Source: Caldilineaceae bacterium
GTDB taxonomy: Bacteria; Chloroflexota; Anaerolineae; Caldilineales; Caldilineaceae
NCBI GenBank assembly: GCA_022823185.1
Contig: JAJDXQ010000020.1
Coordinates: 62,001-126,000 of the forward strand
DNA length: 64,000 nucleotides
Reading direction: 5' to 3'
Shown: positions 27,785 to 36,494 of the stretch, in pieces
How the letters are laid out: the number at the start of each line of letters is the position of its first letter
How positions within the stretch are numbered: position 1 is the first letter of the stretch
Made by a program: the position numbers and the translations under genes
The notes under the pieces: model-generated
Told to the model about the DNA's origin: nothing
The model's input: the letters and a program-made list of their open reading frames with translations, nothing else
Databases searched by the model: none

Positions 27785-28405
27785 TTATCCGAAGAAGGCG
27801 GCGAGTAGAAGACCCAAGGCCAGCGCAAGGCTTGCCCAGCGCTCTCCTTTATGGATCCACGCGTGCGGCGACGGGGACAGAGGCTGGGGCACAGGTTCGT
27901 GCGAGACCACTGCCGGCAACACTTCGATATCCGCCCCTTCGACACAGGGAGATGAAGACAGGGTTCGAGACCAATCCAGGCCCGCCGGCGCCGCGCCTCG
28001 GGTTCTGGGTTGTTCCGCCAGGTTCAATGCGGCGGCATAGAGCGCGCTGTCGGCCCCTGCGTAAAGGACAGTACGCCCGGCATTGTCAAAGAGGTCGTTC
28101 TGGCCCTGCCACCCCTCAGAGTTCGTACCGGCCCCGGCAGATAAGCGCTTCTCGCCTGCGGAGGGCCGCCAAATCAACATCGCCCACAGCCAGAGCCAGC
28201 TTTCGCCGCCGGCAACGATTACAGGGTGCTGCAATCCCAGGTTCTGGCGGGCCAAACGGCCCAGAGCAAGCAGGTTCAGCAGGCCGCTTCGATAGAACGA
28301 GCCGAGGCCCAGGGCAAACACAGGCGTTTCCCCATTCTCGTTGGCCGTGTCAGTCATCCGCCGCAAGGCGTCTGCCAGCTGCGCCGGGTCCGAGTAGAAG
28401 GTCAC
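27785..28405 (-). CDS. Membrane-anchored protein, unknown function
   Basis: A 206-residue protein with a soluble N-terminal domain (LLNLLALGRLARQNLGLQHP, followed by VIVAGGESWLWLWAMLIW) and a single C-terminal helix (WASLALALGLLLAAFFG). The tail-anchored layout would place the domain in the cytoplasm. ATG 28405 overlaps the stop of the upstream gene by four bases. No family is recognised; it might use a Rossmann-like core, given the hydrophobic strand before AGGE. Confidence 0.65.
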   Translation of the reverse strand: MTFYSDPAQLADALRRMTDTANENGETPVFALGLGSFYRSGLLNLLALGRLARQNLGLQHPVIVAGGESWLWLWAMLIWRPSAGEKRLSAGAGTNSEGWQGQNDLFDNAGRTVLYAGADSALYAAALNLAEQPRTRGAAPAGLDWSRTLSSSPCVEGADIEVLPAVVSHEPVPQPLSPSPHAWIHKGERWASLALALGLLLAAFFG

Positions 28406-28695
28406 GATTCAGACCCCCGATCGAGAAGAGCATTTTCCTCCTCGTCGATGAGTTCGGTAAGCCTGTCTCCGAGCGCGGCAGGCCCGGCCGGATGTGAGAG
28501 AAGCCGCGCCCAGGCGCCGATCCCGTCCCCGCCGAGGAGCGCGGCCAGAGGCTGAAAGACGAGGAGAAGTTGCCCGATTGCAAAGGCCATTGGACGGTGC
28601 CCGGCCAGAAATAGCGCCGCAGGCAGGACCATCCTCCGATGGCGCAGCGCGGCGAGCGTTTCTTCGACTGCCCTGTCTGTCATCTCCTGGCGCAT
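28402..28695 (-). CDS. Small hydrophobic protein, first gene of the operon
   Basis: A 97-residue protein with a hydrophobic middle (MVLPAALFLAGHRP, then MAFAIGQLLLVFQPLAALLG) and an acidic C-terminus (LTELIDEEENALLDRG). ATG 28695 (MRQEMTDRAV) fits best; the ORF extends 72 bases upstream without clear coding character. It overlaps the next gene by ATGA. It heads a six-gene minus-strand operon ending with the MutL-like gene. The function is unknown. Confidence 0.6.
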   Translation of the reverse strand: MRQEMTDRAVEETLAALRHRRMVLPAALFLAGHRPMAFAIGQLLLVFQPLAALLGGDGIGAWARLLSHPAGPAALGDRLTELIDEEENALLDRGSES

Positions 28696-28902
28696 TTTGG
28701 TTTGCGGTCCATTTTTCCTTTTGATTCTGCAAGCGGATTCAATGAAATATGCACAAAATTGTACCATAGTGCCTTGGCTCCGTCAGCAAAGCAGCGTAAC
28801 GGCGATGCCCCGCCAACTTGCACGTCTGCGCCATTCCATTGTTTACTTGTTGCTTGAAACAAGACAGCTTTCACACCGCGTATTCACCTGAGGAGACCAC
28901 CA

Positions 28903-29676
28903 ATGAGCCAGAACGTGCTTGCCGCACAACTTTTCACAGTGCGGGACTTTACCAAAACTGCCGAAGATTTCGCCGAAACCATTGCCAAGATCAGCGCCAT
29001 CGGTTACACCGCTGTCCAAGTTTCGGCTACGGGACCCATCCCACCAGCTGACGTCAAAAAGATTTGTGATGATCACAATATGAGAATCGTGATTACGCAT
29101 ATTCCCTGGCCCCGACTGCAGGAGGACATCGCCGCCGTCATTGACGAGCATAACCTCTGGGAATGCAAACACGTGGCCGTGGGCAGCATGCCTTTCCACT
29201 TTATCGAGGCGGGAGAAGAGGGCCTCAGACAGTTTATCCCCCAGGCAACAGAGGTTGGGCGCACGCTGCACGAGGCCGGGCTGACTTTCAGCTACCACAA
29301 TCACAGTTTCGAATTCATTCGCTACGGCGACAAATGCGGTCTTGAGATTCTCTTTGAAGAGACCGACCCCCGCTATGTTAAGGCGGAACTGGACACCTAT
29401 TGGATCCAGTTCGGCGGCGGCGACGTGCGCGACTGGATTCTGCGGCTCAAAGACCGCATGCCTGTCATTCATCTCAAGGACTTGGCGATGAAAGGGTGGC
29501 GCGATCACCTGATGATGGAAGTGGGCGAAGGCAATCTGAACTGGCCCGGAATTCTCGACGCGTGCCGGGAAGCGAATGTTGAGTGGTACGCGGTGGAACA
29601 GGACATCTGCCCTGGGGACCCGTTCGAGAGTCTGGCCACCAGCTACCGCAATCTGACAAAAATGGGGTTGTCCTGA
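28903..29676 (+). CDS. Sugar phosphate isomerase/epimerase (xylose isomerase-like TIM barrel)
   Basis: A 257-residue TIM-barrel protein of the AP-endonuclease-2/xylose-isomerase-like family. Expected metal-site strands are visible: YHNHSFEF (~132-139), KAELDTYWIQFGGG (~158-171), MPVIHLKDL (~186-194) and WYAVEQD near 229. The TGAGGAG ribosome-binding site precedes ATG. It begins a plus-strand cluster with an epimerase, two Gfo/Idh/MocA oxidoreductases and a dioxygenase. Such sets handle inositol-like or unusual sugar acids; the substrate is not determined. Confidence 0.88.
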   Translation: MSQNVLAAQLFTVRDFTKTAEDFAETIAKISAIGYTAVQVSATGPIPPADVKKICDDHNMRIVITHIPWPRLQEDIAAVIDEHNLWECKHVAVGSMPFHFIEAGEEGLRQFIPQATEVGRTLHEAGLTFSYHNHSFEFIRYGDKCGLEILFEETDPRYVKAELDTYWIQFGGGDVRDWILRLKDRMPVIHLKDLAMKGWRDHLMMEVGEGNLNWPGILDACREANVEWYAVEQDICPGDPFESLATSYRNLTKMGLS

Positions 29677-29842
29677 CAGGCCCAGAAAAGCTGTCGGCAA
29701 CCAGGCGCCCGTCCAGACTCTCGCGACGGGCGTCTGATCACCGGGCCGCTCATCAGCCTTCCTGCCGTCGAAGTGACGTTGACGCCCCAGAATGCTGGCT
29801 GTCATTGCGCCGGGCGCGTCTTTACCAGTTCGGCCTATCGTC

Positions 29843-29871
29843 TTGTTGGCTCCAATGAGCCATGATAAAAT
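29843..29871 (+). promoter_or_regulatory. Putative promoter with palindrome in the spacer
   Basis: TTGTTG (29843-29848) and TAAAAT (29866-29871) have a 17-base spacer. The palindrome GGCTC-CAAT-GAGCC (29848-29861) occupies most of the spacer, a place where a repressor would block RNA polymerase. Transcription would begin ~28 bases before ATG 29906. Confidence 0.45.
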
Positions 29872-29905
29872 CCTCTCGACCGTACCCATATTCGGAAAGA
29901 GAAAG

Positions 29906-30790
29906 ATGAGAGTGCTGGTCACCGGCGCAAGCGGCAAGCTGGGCGCCTATGTCATCCGCTCGCTTGCGAAAGATTATGAACTCGTGTTGATGTCTCGCAG
30001 CCGCCCCGGCGCCGAGTTCGCTGAGCACCCATGGATCCAGGGGGACCTGGCCAATTGGGAGGACTGCCGGCGGGCCGTAACCGGCGTGGACGCCATTCAG
30101 CATATCGGCGCGCAACCGTGGCCGACCGATCATCCGGCGATGCAGGGACGGGCGGCCGAGGAGGGCCTTCCCTTTGACGCCACGATCCGGAGCAACCTGC
30201 TCGGCACATACTATCTCATGCAGGCGGCGGTTGAAGCCGATGTGAAGTCGGTGGTCATGGCCGGCAGCAACTGCGCCCTGGGGCATGGTTTTCGCATCAG
30301 CGGCACACCTTTCCCGATCGACTATCTCCCCATTGACGAAACGCATCCCACCTATCCTGAAGACTCCTACAGTTTTACGAAGCGTGCGGCTGAGGACCTG
30401 CTGGCGTCATTCAGTCGGGCCTACGGGATCCGCACCTATGTGACCCGCATCGCCGGCGTCTCCCCGCGGGAGCGGCGCCAGCAGATGGCTGCGGAGGCCA
30501 GGCCCGCCACAGCCTGGAATCCGTGGCTCTACTGTTGGGTAGGAAGCGAGGATGTCGCGGACGCCCACCGGCTCCTGATGGAGGCCGCGCCCGATCTGCC
30601 CGTTCATGACTTTTATTTCCTCAATGCCGACGACACGTCCGCGCTCGAGCCAACAAGGGAGCTGGTGGACCGCTTAAACCCCGACCTTTCTCCTCTGGCA
30701 GCGAAAATAGAAGGGCATCAGTCGCTACTGTCCTGTGACAAACTCAAACGGGCGGTCGGCTGGCGTCATCGCACGAGCTGGCGGCAGTAG
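29906..30790 (+). CDS. NAD-dependent epimerase/dehydratase (extended SDR)
   Basis: A 294-residue extended SDR with the nucleotide-binding GASGKLGAYV at the N-terminus, substrate-domain DYLPIDETHPTYPEDSY, and the catalytic Tyr-x-x-x-Lys in YSFTKRAAEDL (~159-169). ATG 29906 puts the glycine motif at residue 7, as usual, and follows AAAGAGAAAG; the ORF reads in frame further upstream but without homology. It probably oxidises or epimerises a sugar or its nucleotide form in the cluster pathway. Confidence 0.87.
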   Translation: MRVLVTGASGKLGAYVIRSLAKDYELVLMSRSRPGAEFAEHPWIQGDLANWEDCRRAVTGVDAIQHIGAQPWPTDHPAMQGRAAEEGLPFDATIRSNLLGTYYLMQAAVEADVKSVVMAGSNCALGHGFRISGTPFPIDYLPIDETHPTYPEDSYSFTKRAAEDLLASFSRAYGIRTYVTRIAGVSPRERRQQMAAEARPATAWNPWLYCWVGSEDVADAHRLLMEAAPDLPVHDFYFLNADDTSALEPTRELVDRLNPDLSPLAAKIEGHQSLLSCDKLKRAVGWRHRTSWRQ

Positions 30791-30864
30791 CAAGCCGCAA
30801 GGACTCCGAACGCCTCTACCGCTCATCAAAACCCGACAGATCACACAGCCCAGAGAACATCACA

Positions 30865-31974
30865 ATGACTGACAAAGTACGTTTGGGAATTATAGGAACC
30901 GGCAGTATTTCAATTCGCGGGCTCTTGCCGCACCTGACCATGGAGGATGTGCAGGACCGGGTAAACGTCACTGCGGTTTGCGACCCGGTCCTGGAGAGGG
31001 CCGAGGCCGCCGCCGCCAGATTTGGCGTGCCCAATTTCTATGCCAGCGCAGAGGAGCTACTCGACTCAGGCGACGTGGACGCCGTCTCCATCGCTTCACC
31101 CATCGGATTTCACTTCGAGCAGGGGATGCAATGTGTGGACGCGGGCCTCCACGTGCATTTCAACAAGTCGATGACGACGACCGTGGATGAAGCTGACCAG
31201 CTGATCGCCGCGGCCGCGGCCAAAGGCGTTAAGCTGGTCGCCTGTCCCGGTGAAATGCTGCGGCCGCGCCATCAGCGCATCAAGGAGATGATCGATGAAG
31301 GCGCGCTCGGGACCCTGACCTGGGCGGTCACCGGCGCCGCGTTTGGGCGCTACCACGAAAATGAGCGCGTGCGCGGCGGCGACGACCCGTTGACCAACGT
31401 CAACCCGGCATGGTACTTCCGCAAGCCCGGCGGGGGCCCGCTCTACGACATGACCGTTTACGGGCTCCACGCCATGACCGGCATCCTTGGCCCGGCACAA
31501 GGCGTTACGGCTTTTTCCGGCGTGCGCATCAAGGAGCGCGAGTTCTACGGCCAGATGTTGCCCACCGATATGGATGACAATACGCTGATGGTCCTCGATT
31601 TCGGCGACAATCTGTTCGCTTTCGTTTACGGCGTTGCCGCGGGGGGACTTCCCGCAATGGACCGTCCTCTGATATTCGGGACCGGAGGCGTTATCAACGG
31701 CGGTATGCTCAACGGAGAGCCGTTCGACTATCCGGGCCGAGACATTGACGAAGAGTACGGCACGCAAACCGCGCTCCCGCACGTGGTTGGCGCCCATCGG
31801 GACATGGAGGAGGCGCACGTTTTCGAGGATGTGATGCAGTTGGTGGACTTGATCCGGGAGGACATCCCCACCACTTCAACCGCGGAGCATGCCCGCCACG
31901 TCATCGAGATTTTCGACGCAGCCTACCGCTCCTCACAATCGGGCGCCGCCCAGAGGCTGAGGACGACCTTCTGA
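30865..31974 (+). CDS. Gfo/Idh/MocA family oxidoreductase
   Basis: A 369-residue NAD(P)-dependent dehydrogenase with the Rossmann start LGIIGTGSISIRG, DVDAVSIASPIGFH (~74-87), and LHVHFNKSMTTTVDEAD (~98-114), where the usual EKP is replaced by NKS. The second domain has WYFRKPGGGPLYDMTVYGLH with the conserved His. The missing Glu-Lys-Pro motif is a deviation but Lys is kept. It follows the epimerase by 74 bases in the same direction. Confidence 0.88.
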   Translation: MTDKVRLGIIGTGSISIRGLLPHLTMEDVQDRVNVTAVCDPVLERAEAAAARFGVPNFYASAEELLDSGDVDAVSIASPIGFHFEQGMQCVDAGLHVHFNKSMTTTVDEADQLIAAAAAKGVKLVACPGEMLRPRHQRIKEMIDEGALGTLTWAVTGAAFGRYHENERVRGGDDPLTNVNPAWYFRKPGGGPLYDMTVYGLHAMTGILGPAQGVTAFSGVRIKEREFYGQMLPTDMDDNTLMVLDFGDNLFAFVYGVAAGGLPAMDRPLIFGTGGVINGGMLNGEPFDYPGRDIDEEYGTQTALPHVVGAHRDMEEAHVFEDVMQLVDLIREDIPTTSTAEHARHVIEIFDAAYRSSQSGAAQRLRTTF

Positions 31975-32152
31975 TCTTCAGGAGGCTGCCGATCCTGAAG
32001 GCGCCTGCAATGCAAGCCCGCGCCGCAAGCAGGCCGTCGCCATCTGGCGGGGGCCCGCATCAAATTTCCTGTGCTGTGCGCCTGAATCGCAAAGGGGCCG
32101 CAAAGGAATCCAACGGAACACAGGTTGAAGCCCCTCTACCGGAGGCCCACAC

Positions 32153-33298
32153 ATGTCGAAAACCTACCGAATCGGCGTCATCGGCTTTGCCCACATGCAC
32201 GTCAACCATCTGGTCGAGCGCTTCGCCGCCCATCCTCAAGTCGAGCTTGCGGCCTGCGCGGACACGCCACCGCTCGTACCCGAAATACGCGAGGCCCACT
32301 ATACACGCGCCTGGAATTTGCGCCACGCCCTGGACGATCTTGGCGTTCAGAAGGCGTATGAAGGCTATCGGGAAATGCTGGCAGAGGAGAAGCTCGACAT
32401 CGTCATCTGCTGCTCAGAAAACGCGCAGCATCCGGCAGTGGTGGAAGCCTGCGCGCAAAATGGCTTACATCTCTTGGTCGAAAAGCCGATGGCCTCCTCT
32501 TTGGCTGACGGCCTGCGAATGGCCCGCGCCGCCCGCGCTGCCGGTATCGAACTGATCGTAAACTGGCCGACAACCTGGCAACCCGCCTCCCACAAAGCCA
32601 AGGAGTTGGTCGACAGCGGCGCAATTGGACAGGTGTTGACAGTAAAGTTCCGGGGGGGCCACCTGGGTCCGCTGGGAGCGGGCGTCTCCCATCCAGGCGG
32701 CGACGAAGGGGGGCAGGATCTCCCGCGCAAACTGACAGGCGTTGAACGCGGCGCCACATGGTGGCATCAAAGCGCCGCCGGTGGTGGGGTGATGCTAGAC
32801 TACTGCTGCTACGGCTCACTGGTGGCCCGCTGGCTGGTGGGCGAGCCTGCCACGGCCGTAATGGGCATGCGCGCCAATCTGAATAGCAAATGGGGCGACG
32901 CCGAAGACAATGCCGCCATGATCGTCCGCTTCCCACACGCGATGGCCCTGTGCGAGGCTTCCTGGACGACGCTGGATCACGGCGTTTCCCCCGGGCCGAT
33001 CGTCTACGGGACGGAAGGCACTCTGGTGATCGACAAGGAGAAACCCGGCGAAGCCCCCAAAGTGCGGATAGAGAGGGGCGCAGGCCGAACCGAGTTACAT
33101 GACTGCGACCCTCTGCCGGCCGACCGGTCGGATATAGCGCAGGAGTTCATCCACCGGCTGCAGACAGGCGACCCGCTGCACCAGACGCTGGACCTCGATT
33201 TCAATCTGGAAGTAATGGCGATACTCGACGCGGGCGTGCGCTCCGCCGTCAGCGGACAGCTCGAACAGGTCGATACAGACGCATGGCGGCTGGGCTAG
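32153..33298 (+). CDS. Gfo/Idh/MocA family oxidoreductase
   Basis: A 381-residue member with IGVIGFAHMHVNHLVERF at the start (a G-x-x-G-x-x-H variant of the nucleotide loop), DIVICCSENAQHPAVVEA, and the canonical LLVEKPMASSLADG. The second domain has GGVMLDYCCYGSLVARWLVG. It is only distantly similar to the preceding oxidoreductase and so probably takes another step. The gap upstream (178 bases) shows no terminator. Confidence 0.88.
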   Translation: MSKTYRIGVIGFAHMHVNHLVERFAAHPQVELAACADTPPLVPEIREAHYTRAWNLRHALDDLGVQKAYEGYREMLAEEKLDIVICCSENAQHPAVVEACAQNGLHLLVEKPMASSLADGLRMARAARAAGIELIVNWPTTWQPASHKAKELVDSGAIGQVLTVKFRGGHLGPLGAGVSHPGGDEGGQDLPRKLTGVERGATWWHQSAAGGGVMLDYCCYGSLVARWLVGEPATAVMGMRANLNSKWGDAEDNAAMIVRFPHAMALCEASWTTLDHGVSPGPIVYGTEGTLVIDKEKPGEAPKVRIERGAGRTELHDCDPLPADRSDIAQEFIHRLQTGDPLHQTLDLDFNLEVMAILDAGVRSAVSGQLEQVDTDAWRLG

Positions 33299-33322
33299 GG
33301 TTATGAAAGAGGGAGGTAGGTG

Positions 33323-34108
33323 ATGGACATTCAGACCGCTCTGTACGCGCTCGGCGTTCGCGAGCATACCTTAACCCGCGACGAGAAAAGGTCACTCGAT
33401 CAGGATGGTTACGTTCCTCTACCTGGCATTCTGACGCCCGTGCAAGTTGAGGCGTTGCGAACGCGCCTGCAGGCGTTGGAAGGCGAAGAAGGAACGGAGG
33501 CGGGCAAAGAGGTCCACCAGGAGGACGGCACGGCCAGGCTCGCCAACCTGGTGAACAAAGACCCGCTCTTTGACCTGGTCTGGACGCACCCGAAAGTCCT
33601 GGCAGCCATTTCCCATGTGCTGGACGGCGATCTCAGGCTGTCCTCGCTCAACGCCCGCGCGGCACTGCCAGGACACGGGCTGCAGGCCTTGCACTGCGAT
33701 GGCTCTCTGAGTCAACCGAGCCTCGCGCCTTCAGTCGTCGACGGCCGCCGGCGCTACAGCGTATGCAACTCGATCTGGCTGCTAAGCGACTTTACCCCTG
33801 AAAACGGCGCGACGCGTCTTGTTCCAGGCTCGCACCTGTCCGGCAAGGTGCCCCAGGAGGCGATGGCCAACCCGCAGGAGCCGCACCCGGACGAGGCGCT
33901 GGTCTTGGGCAAAGCAGGGGACGTCTACGTCTTCAATGCCTTCACCTGGCATGGCGGGACGGTCAACCGGACCGACAGTCCCCGTCGGGCGCTCCACTGC
34001 TACTTCTGCCGCCGGAGCACACCGCAGCAGACAGATCAACGTTACTACCTGCGGCCTGAAACGGCGGCCCGGCTCACTGAAGCTCAGAAAACCGTGCTGG
34101 ACGTGTGA
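33323..34108 (+). CDS. Phytanoyl-CoA dioxygenase (PhyH) family protein
   Basis: A 261-residue non-haem Fe(II)/2-oxoglutarate oxygenase. The start has the usual LDQDGYVPLPGILTPVQVEALR. The iron ligands are His and Asp of LHCDGS (~121) and the distal His in FTWHGGTVNRT (~215). The 2-oxoglutarate arginine is in SPRRALHCYF. ATG 33323 follows GGGAGGTAGG; a GTG three bases earlier is also in frame. It closes the sugar cluster, only 24 bases after the oxidoreductase. The substrate is unknown; PhyH proteins are greatly expanded in such genomes. Confidence 0.87.
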   Translation: MDIQTALYALGVREHTLTRDEKRSLDQDGYVPLPGILTPVQVEALRTRLQALEGEEGTEAGKEVHQEDGTARLANLVNKDPLFDLVWTHPKVLAAISHVLDGDLRLSSLNARAALPGHGLQALHCDGSLSQPSLAPSVVDGRRRYSVCNSIWLLSDFTPENGATRLVPGSHLSGKVPQEAMANPQEPHPDEALVLGKAGDVYVFNAFTWHGGTVNRTDSPRRALHCYFCRRSTPQQTDQRYYLRPETAARLTEAQKTVLDV

Positions 34109-34172
34109 CCTTGCGCAGGCAGTGAACAGGAAGGACTCCCTGCCAGGAGCTGATGACAAGAGAGGTCAATCA

Positions 34173-35360
34173 ATGACAATAGACGCGCCAGCGGTCATAT
34201 ACAAACAGAACGGCACATATGATGATGTTTTTAAGCGGGCATTGGACGAGGGCGTAGGTATTGAGCACGAAGTTGAGGAGGTTATCGAAGCAAGTGAAGT
34301 CGAGCCTTTTGACCCGACTCTCATTCGAATCGAGAGAAGGCCCTTAACAGTTGATCTCATTCTCAGGCGAATAGAGGCAGACGAGATTGATCTGCAGCCG
34401 GATTTCCAGCGTCGAGCGGGAATCTGGGACGAAGTAAGGAAGAGCCGTCTAATTGAGTCGATGCTGTTGCGGATTCCCTTGCCAGCCTTTTACATTGACG
34501 CATCAAACGAGGAAAGGTGGCTCGTCATAGATGGGCTACAACGATTGACTACCATAAGTAACTTCATGGTATCGAAGGAACTGTCCTTGCGAAACCTCGA
34601 GTTCTGGCAAGATTACAATGGCGCACGCTTCGACGACTTGCCGCGTCCTTTGCAAAGACGGCTTGAAGAGACGCAGCTCATGCTCTATTTGATCCAAGAG
34701 GGGACTCCTCACAAAGTCAAGTTCAACATTTTCAGGCGTATCAACACAGGCGGCATGCCTCTCTCTGGCCAGGAAATTCGCCACGCACTCAATCAGGGAG
34801 CCTCTACTACATTGCTCGCCGAACTTGCCAATTCCGAAGAGTTTCAGATTGCAACTGATGGCAGCGTCAGTCCGAAACGAATGACCGACCGAGAATGCGT
34901 ACTTAGATTCCTTGCATTCAAGTTACAAGGACCGGAAGAATACCAGTCCCGAGATGACCTGGATTCCTTTCTTAGTGACCGAATGCAACAGATCAACCGG
35001 GTGGGGAAGGCGGACCCAAGCAGCCTGGAAGCGCTCAAAAGAGAGTTCAAGCGGGCAATGAGAGCAGCAACGCGCGTCTTTGGCAACCAAGCCTTTCGCA
35101 AATACTATCCCCTCAGTGACCGACGTTCTCCTGTAAGCAAGGCGCTCTTTGAAGCTTGGGCTGTAAATCTGGACAAACTGTCTGATGCGCAGATTGAAGA
35201 ACTGGTCCGACGCAAGGAGATGCTCATGGAGAGCTATGCCCGTCTTATGCATGACAATGAGTTCATGAACTCGATTTCTTACGGCACAGGAGATTATAGA
35301 CGCGTCAACCGTCGCTTTAAGATGATTGAGAAGATTATACGGATTTCGTTACGTGATTGA
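34173..35360 (+). CDS. DUF262 domain protein (GmrSD/ParB-like)
   Basis: A 395-residue protein with the DUF262 core: PDFQRRAGIW (76-85), SRLIESMLLRIPLPAFY (91-107) and VIDGLQRLTT (118-127), the last corresponding to the (I/V)DGQQR nucleotide or nuclease motif of ParB/Srx-type folds and of GmrS. Here Leu replaces the first Gln. No DUF1524 HNH nuclease domain is present at the C-terminus, which is helical and basic. ATG 34173 follows AGAGGTCAATCA. It overlaps the next gene by 8 bases. Base composition is visibly less GC-rich than both flanks. It is the first gene of a probable defence cassette. Confidence 0.85.
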   Translation: MTIDAPAVIYKQNGTYDDVFKRALDEGVGIEHEVEEVIEASEVEPFDPTLIRIERRPLTVDLILRRIEADEIDLQPDFQRRAGIWDEVRKSRLIESMLLRIPLPAFYIDASNEERWLVIDGLQRLTTISNFMVSKELSLRNLEFWQDYNGARFDDLPRPLQRRLEETQLMLYLIQEGTPHKVKFNIFRRINTGGMPLSGQEIRHALNQGASTTLLAELANSEEFQIATDGSVSPKRMTDRECVLRFLAFKLQGPEEYQSRDDLDSFLSDRMQQINRVGKADPSSLEALKREFKRAMRAATRVFGNQAFRKYYPLSDRRSPVSKALFEAWAVNLDKLSDAQIEELVRRKEMLMESYARLMHDNEFMNSISYGTGDYRRVNRRFKMIEKIIRISLRD

Positions 35361-36474
35361 TTCACTGATCCTTGAAAACTTCAAAGCCTTCAGATATCAG
35401 GACATCCCGCTCCGACCGTTGACACTCTTGGCAGGTCTCAACGGAATGGGCAAATCTTCTGCGCTCCAGACATTGCTTCTGTTGCGGCAATCACATCAGC
35501 AGCGGGTTCTGGGTGAGTCCGAAGGAGCGGGCCTGGTTCTAAATGGGGACCTCGTCCAACTTGGCACAGGCCGAGATGTTCTTTTTGACGGCGCAGAGGA
35601 AGATGAAATCGCGTTTGCCATAAGCATGGATGGCTCTGTGTCACGCTGGCGTTTCGAATACGATAAGCAGTCGGACGTTCTTCGCTTTATGCCCGAAAGT
35701 GAAGTGTCTCAGTCCGTTTATTCCAGCAGTCTATTTGCTGAAAGTTTCCATTATCTGGAGGCGGAGCGGGTTGGTCCGCGAACGTCCTTCGAGATGGCAG
35801 ATTTTTTTGTCCGTGAACAGAAACAGATGGGTACAAAAGGGCAGTTTGCAGTTCACTTTCTTGGCCAGTATCGCGGTCAGGAAGTTCAAGAGGCACTGCG
35901 ACATCCCGACGGGCGATCACCCATACTGCGCGATCAGGTGATTGCCTGGATGGGAGATATCAGCCCTGGTGTGGTGATTCAGGTTGAAGGCTATGACGAT
36001 ATGGACCTGATGAGGCTGGCCTTCGGATTTGAGCGCGCCGATACAGCCGGTGATGTTCGATACTACCGGTCCACCAACGTCGGTTTTGGGATGACTTATG
36101 CTCTGCCAGTGCTAATTGCTCTACTTGCGAGTCCATCTGGCGCCTTGGTGCTCCTGGAAAATCCTGAGGCACATCTACACCCTCGCGGTCAGTCCCAGGT
36201 CGGTGAGTTGATCGCCCGCGCCGCTGACGCGGGGATTCAAGTAATTGTTGAGACGCACAGTGACCACATCTTGAATGGGATTCGAGTCGCCGTGAAACGC
36301 GGCCTCACCAGACCAGAGGATGTTGCTCTACATTTCTTCCAACGACCTGCGGATGACAGAGAGTCCAGTGGAATCGAACTGATTTCGCCCCAAATTGACA
36401 GCGACGGGCGGCTGGATGTGTGGCCTGAGGATTTCTTTGACGAGTACGGCAAGAGTCTTCGCACCCTGCTCTAG
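35353..36474 (+). CDS. OLD-like AAA ATPase (DUF3696-type)
   Basis: A 373-residue ATPase of the AAA15/SMC-like kind: IDSLILENFKAFRYQDIPL at the start, Walker A GLNGMGKSS (28-36), signature region NVGFGMTYALPV (242-253), Walker B LVLLENPEAHLHP (~266-278) and the switch motif ETHSDHIL (300-307). The C-terminus, with PQIDSDGRLDVWPEDFFDE, is typical of DUF3696 proteins; no TOPRIM nuclease is present. GTG 35353, overlapping the upstream stop, is preferred over the ORF start at 35326. Proteins like this are common in anti-phage systems, where they sense or gate an effector. Confidence 0.85.
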   Translation: MIDSLILENFKAFRYQDIPLRPLTLLAGLNGMGKSSALQTLLLLRQSHQQRVLGESEGAGLVLNGDLVQLGTGRDVLFDGAEEDEIAFAISMDGSVSRWRFEYDKQSDVLRFMPESEVSQSVYSSSLFAESFHYLEAERVGPRTSFEMADFFVREQKQMGTKGQFAVHFLGQYRGQEVQEALRHPDGRSPILRDQVIAWMGDISPGVVIQVEGYDDMDLMRLAFGFERADTAGDVRYYRSTNVGFGMTYALPVLIALLASPSGALVLLENPEAHLHPRGQSQVGELIARAADAGIQVIVETHSDHILNGIRVAVKRGLTRPEDVALHFFQRPADDRESSGIELISPQIDSDGRLDVWPEDFFDEYGKSLRTLL

Positions 36475-36494
36475 CCTCCAGAATTCTTCCCCCG

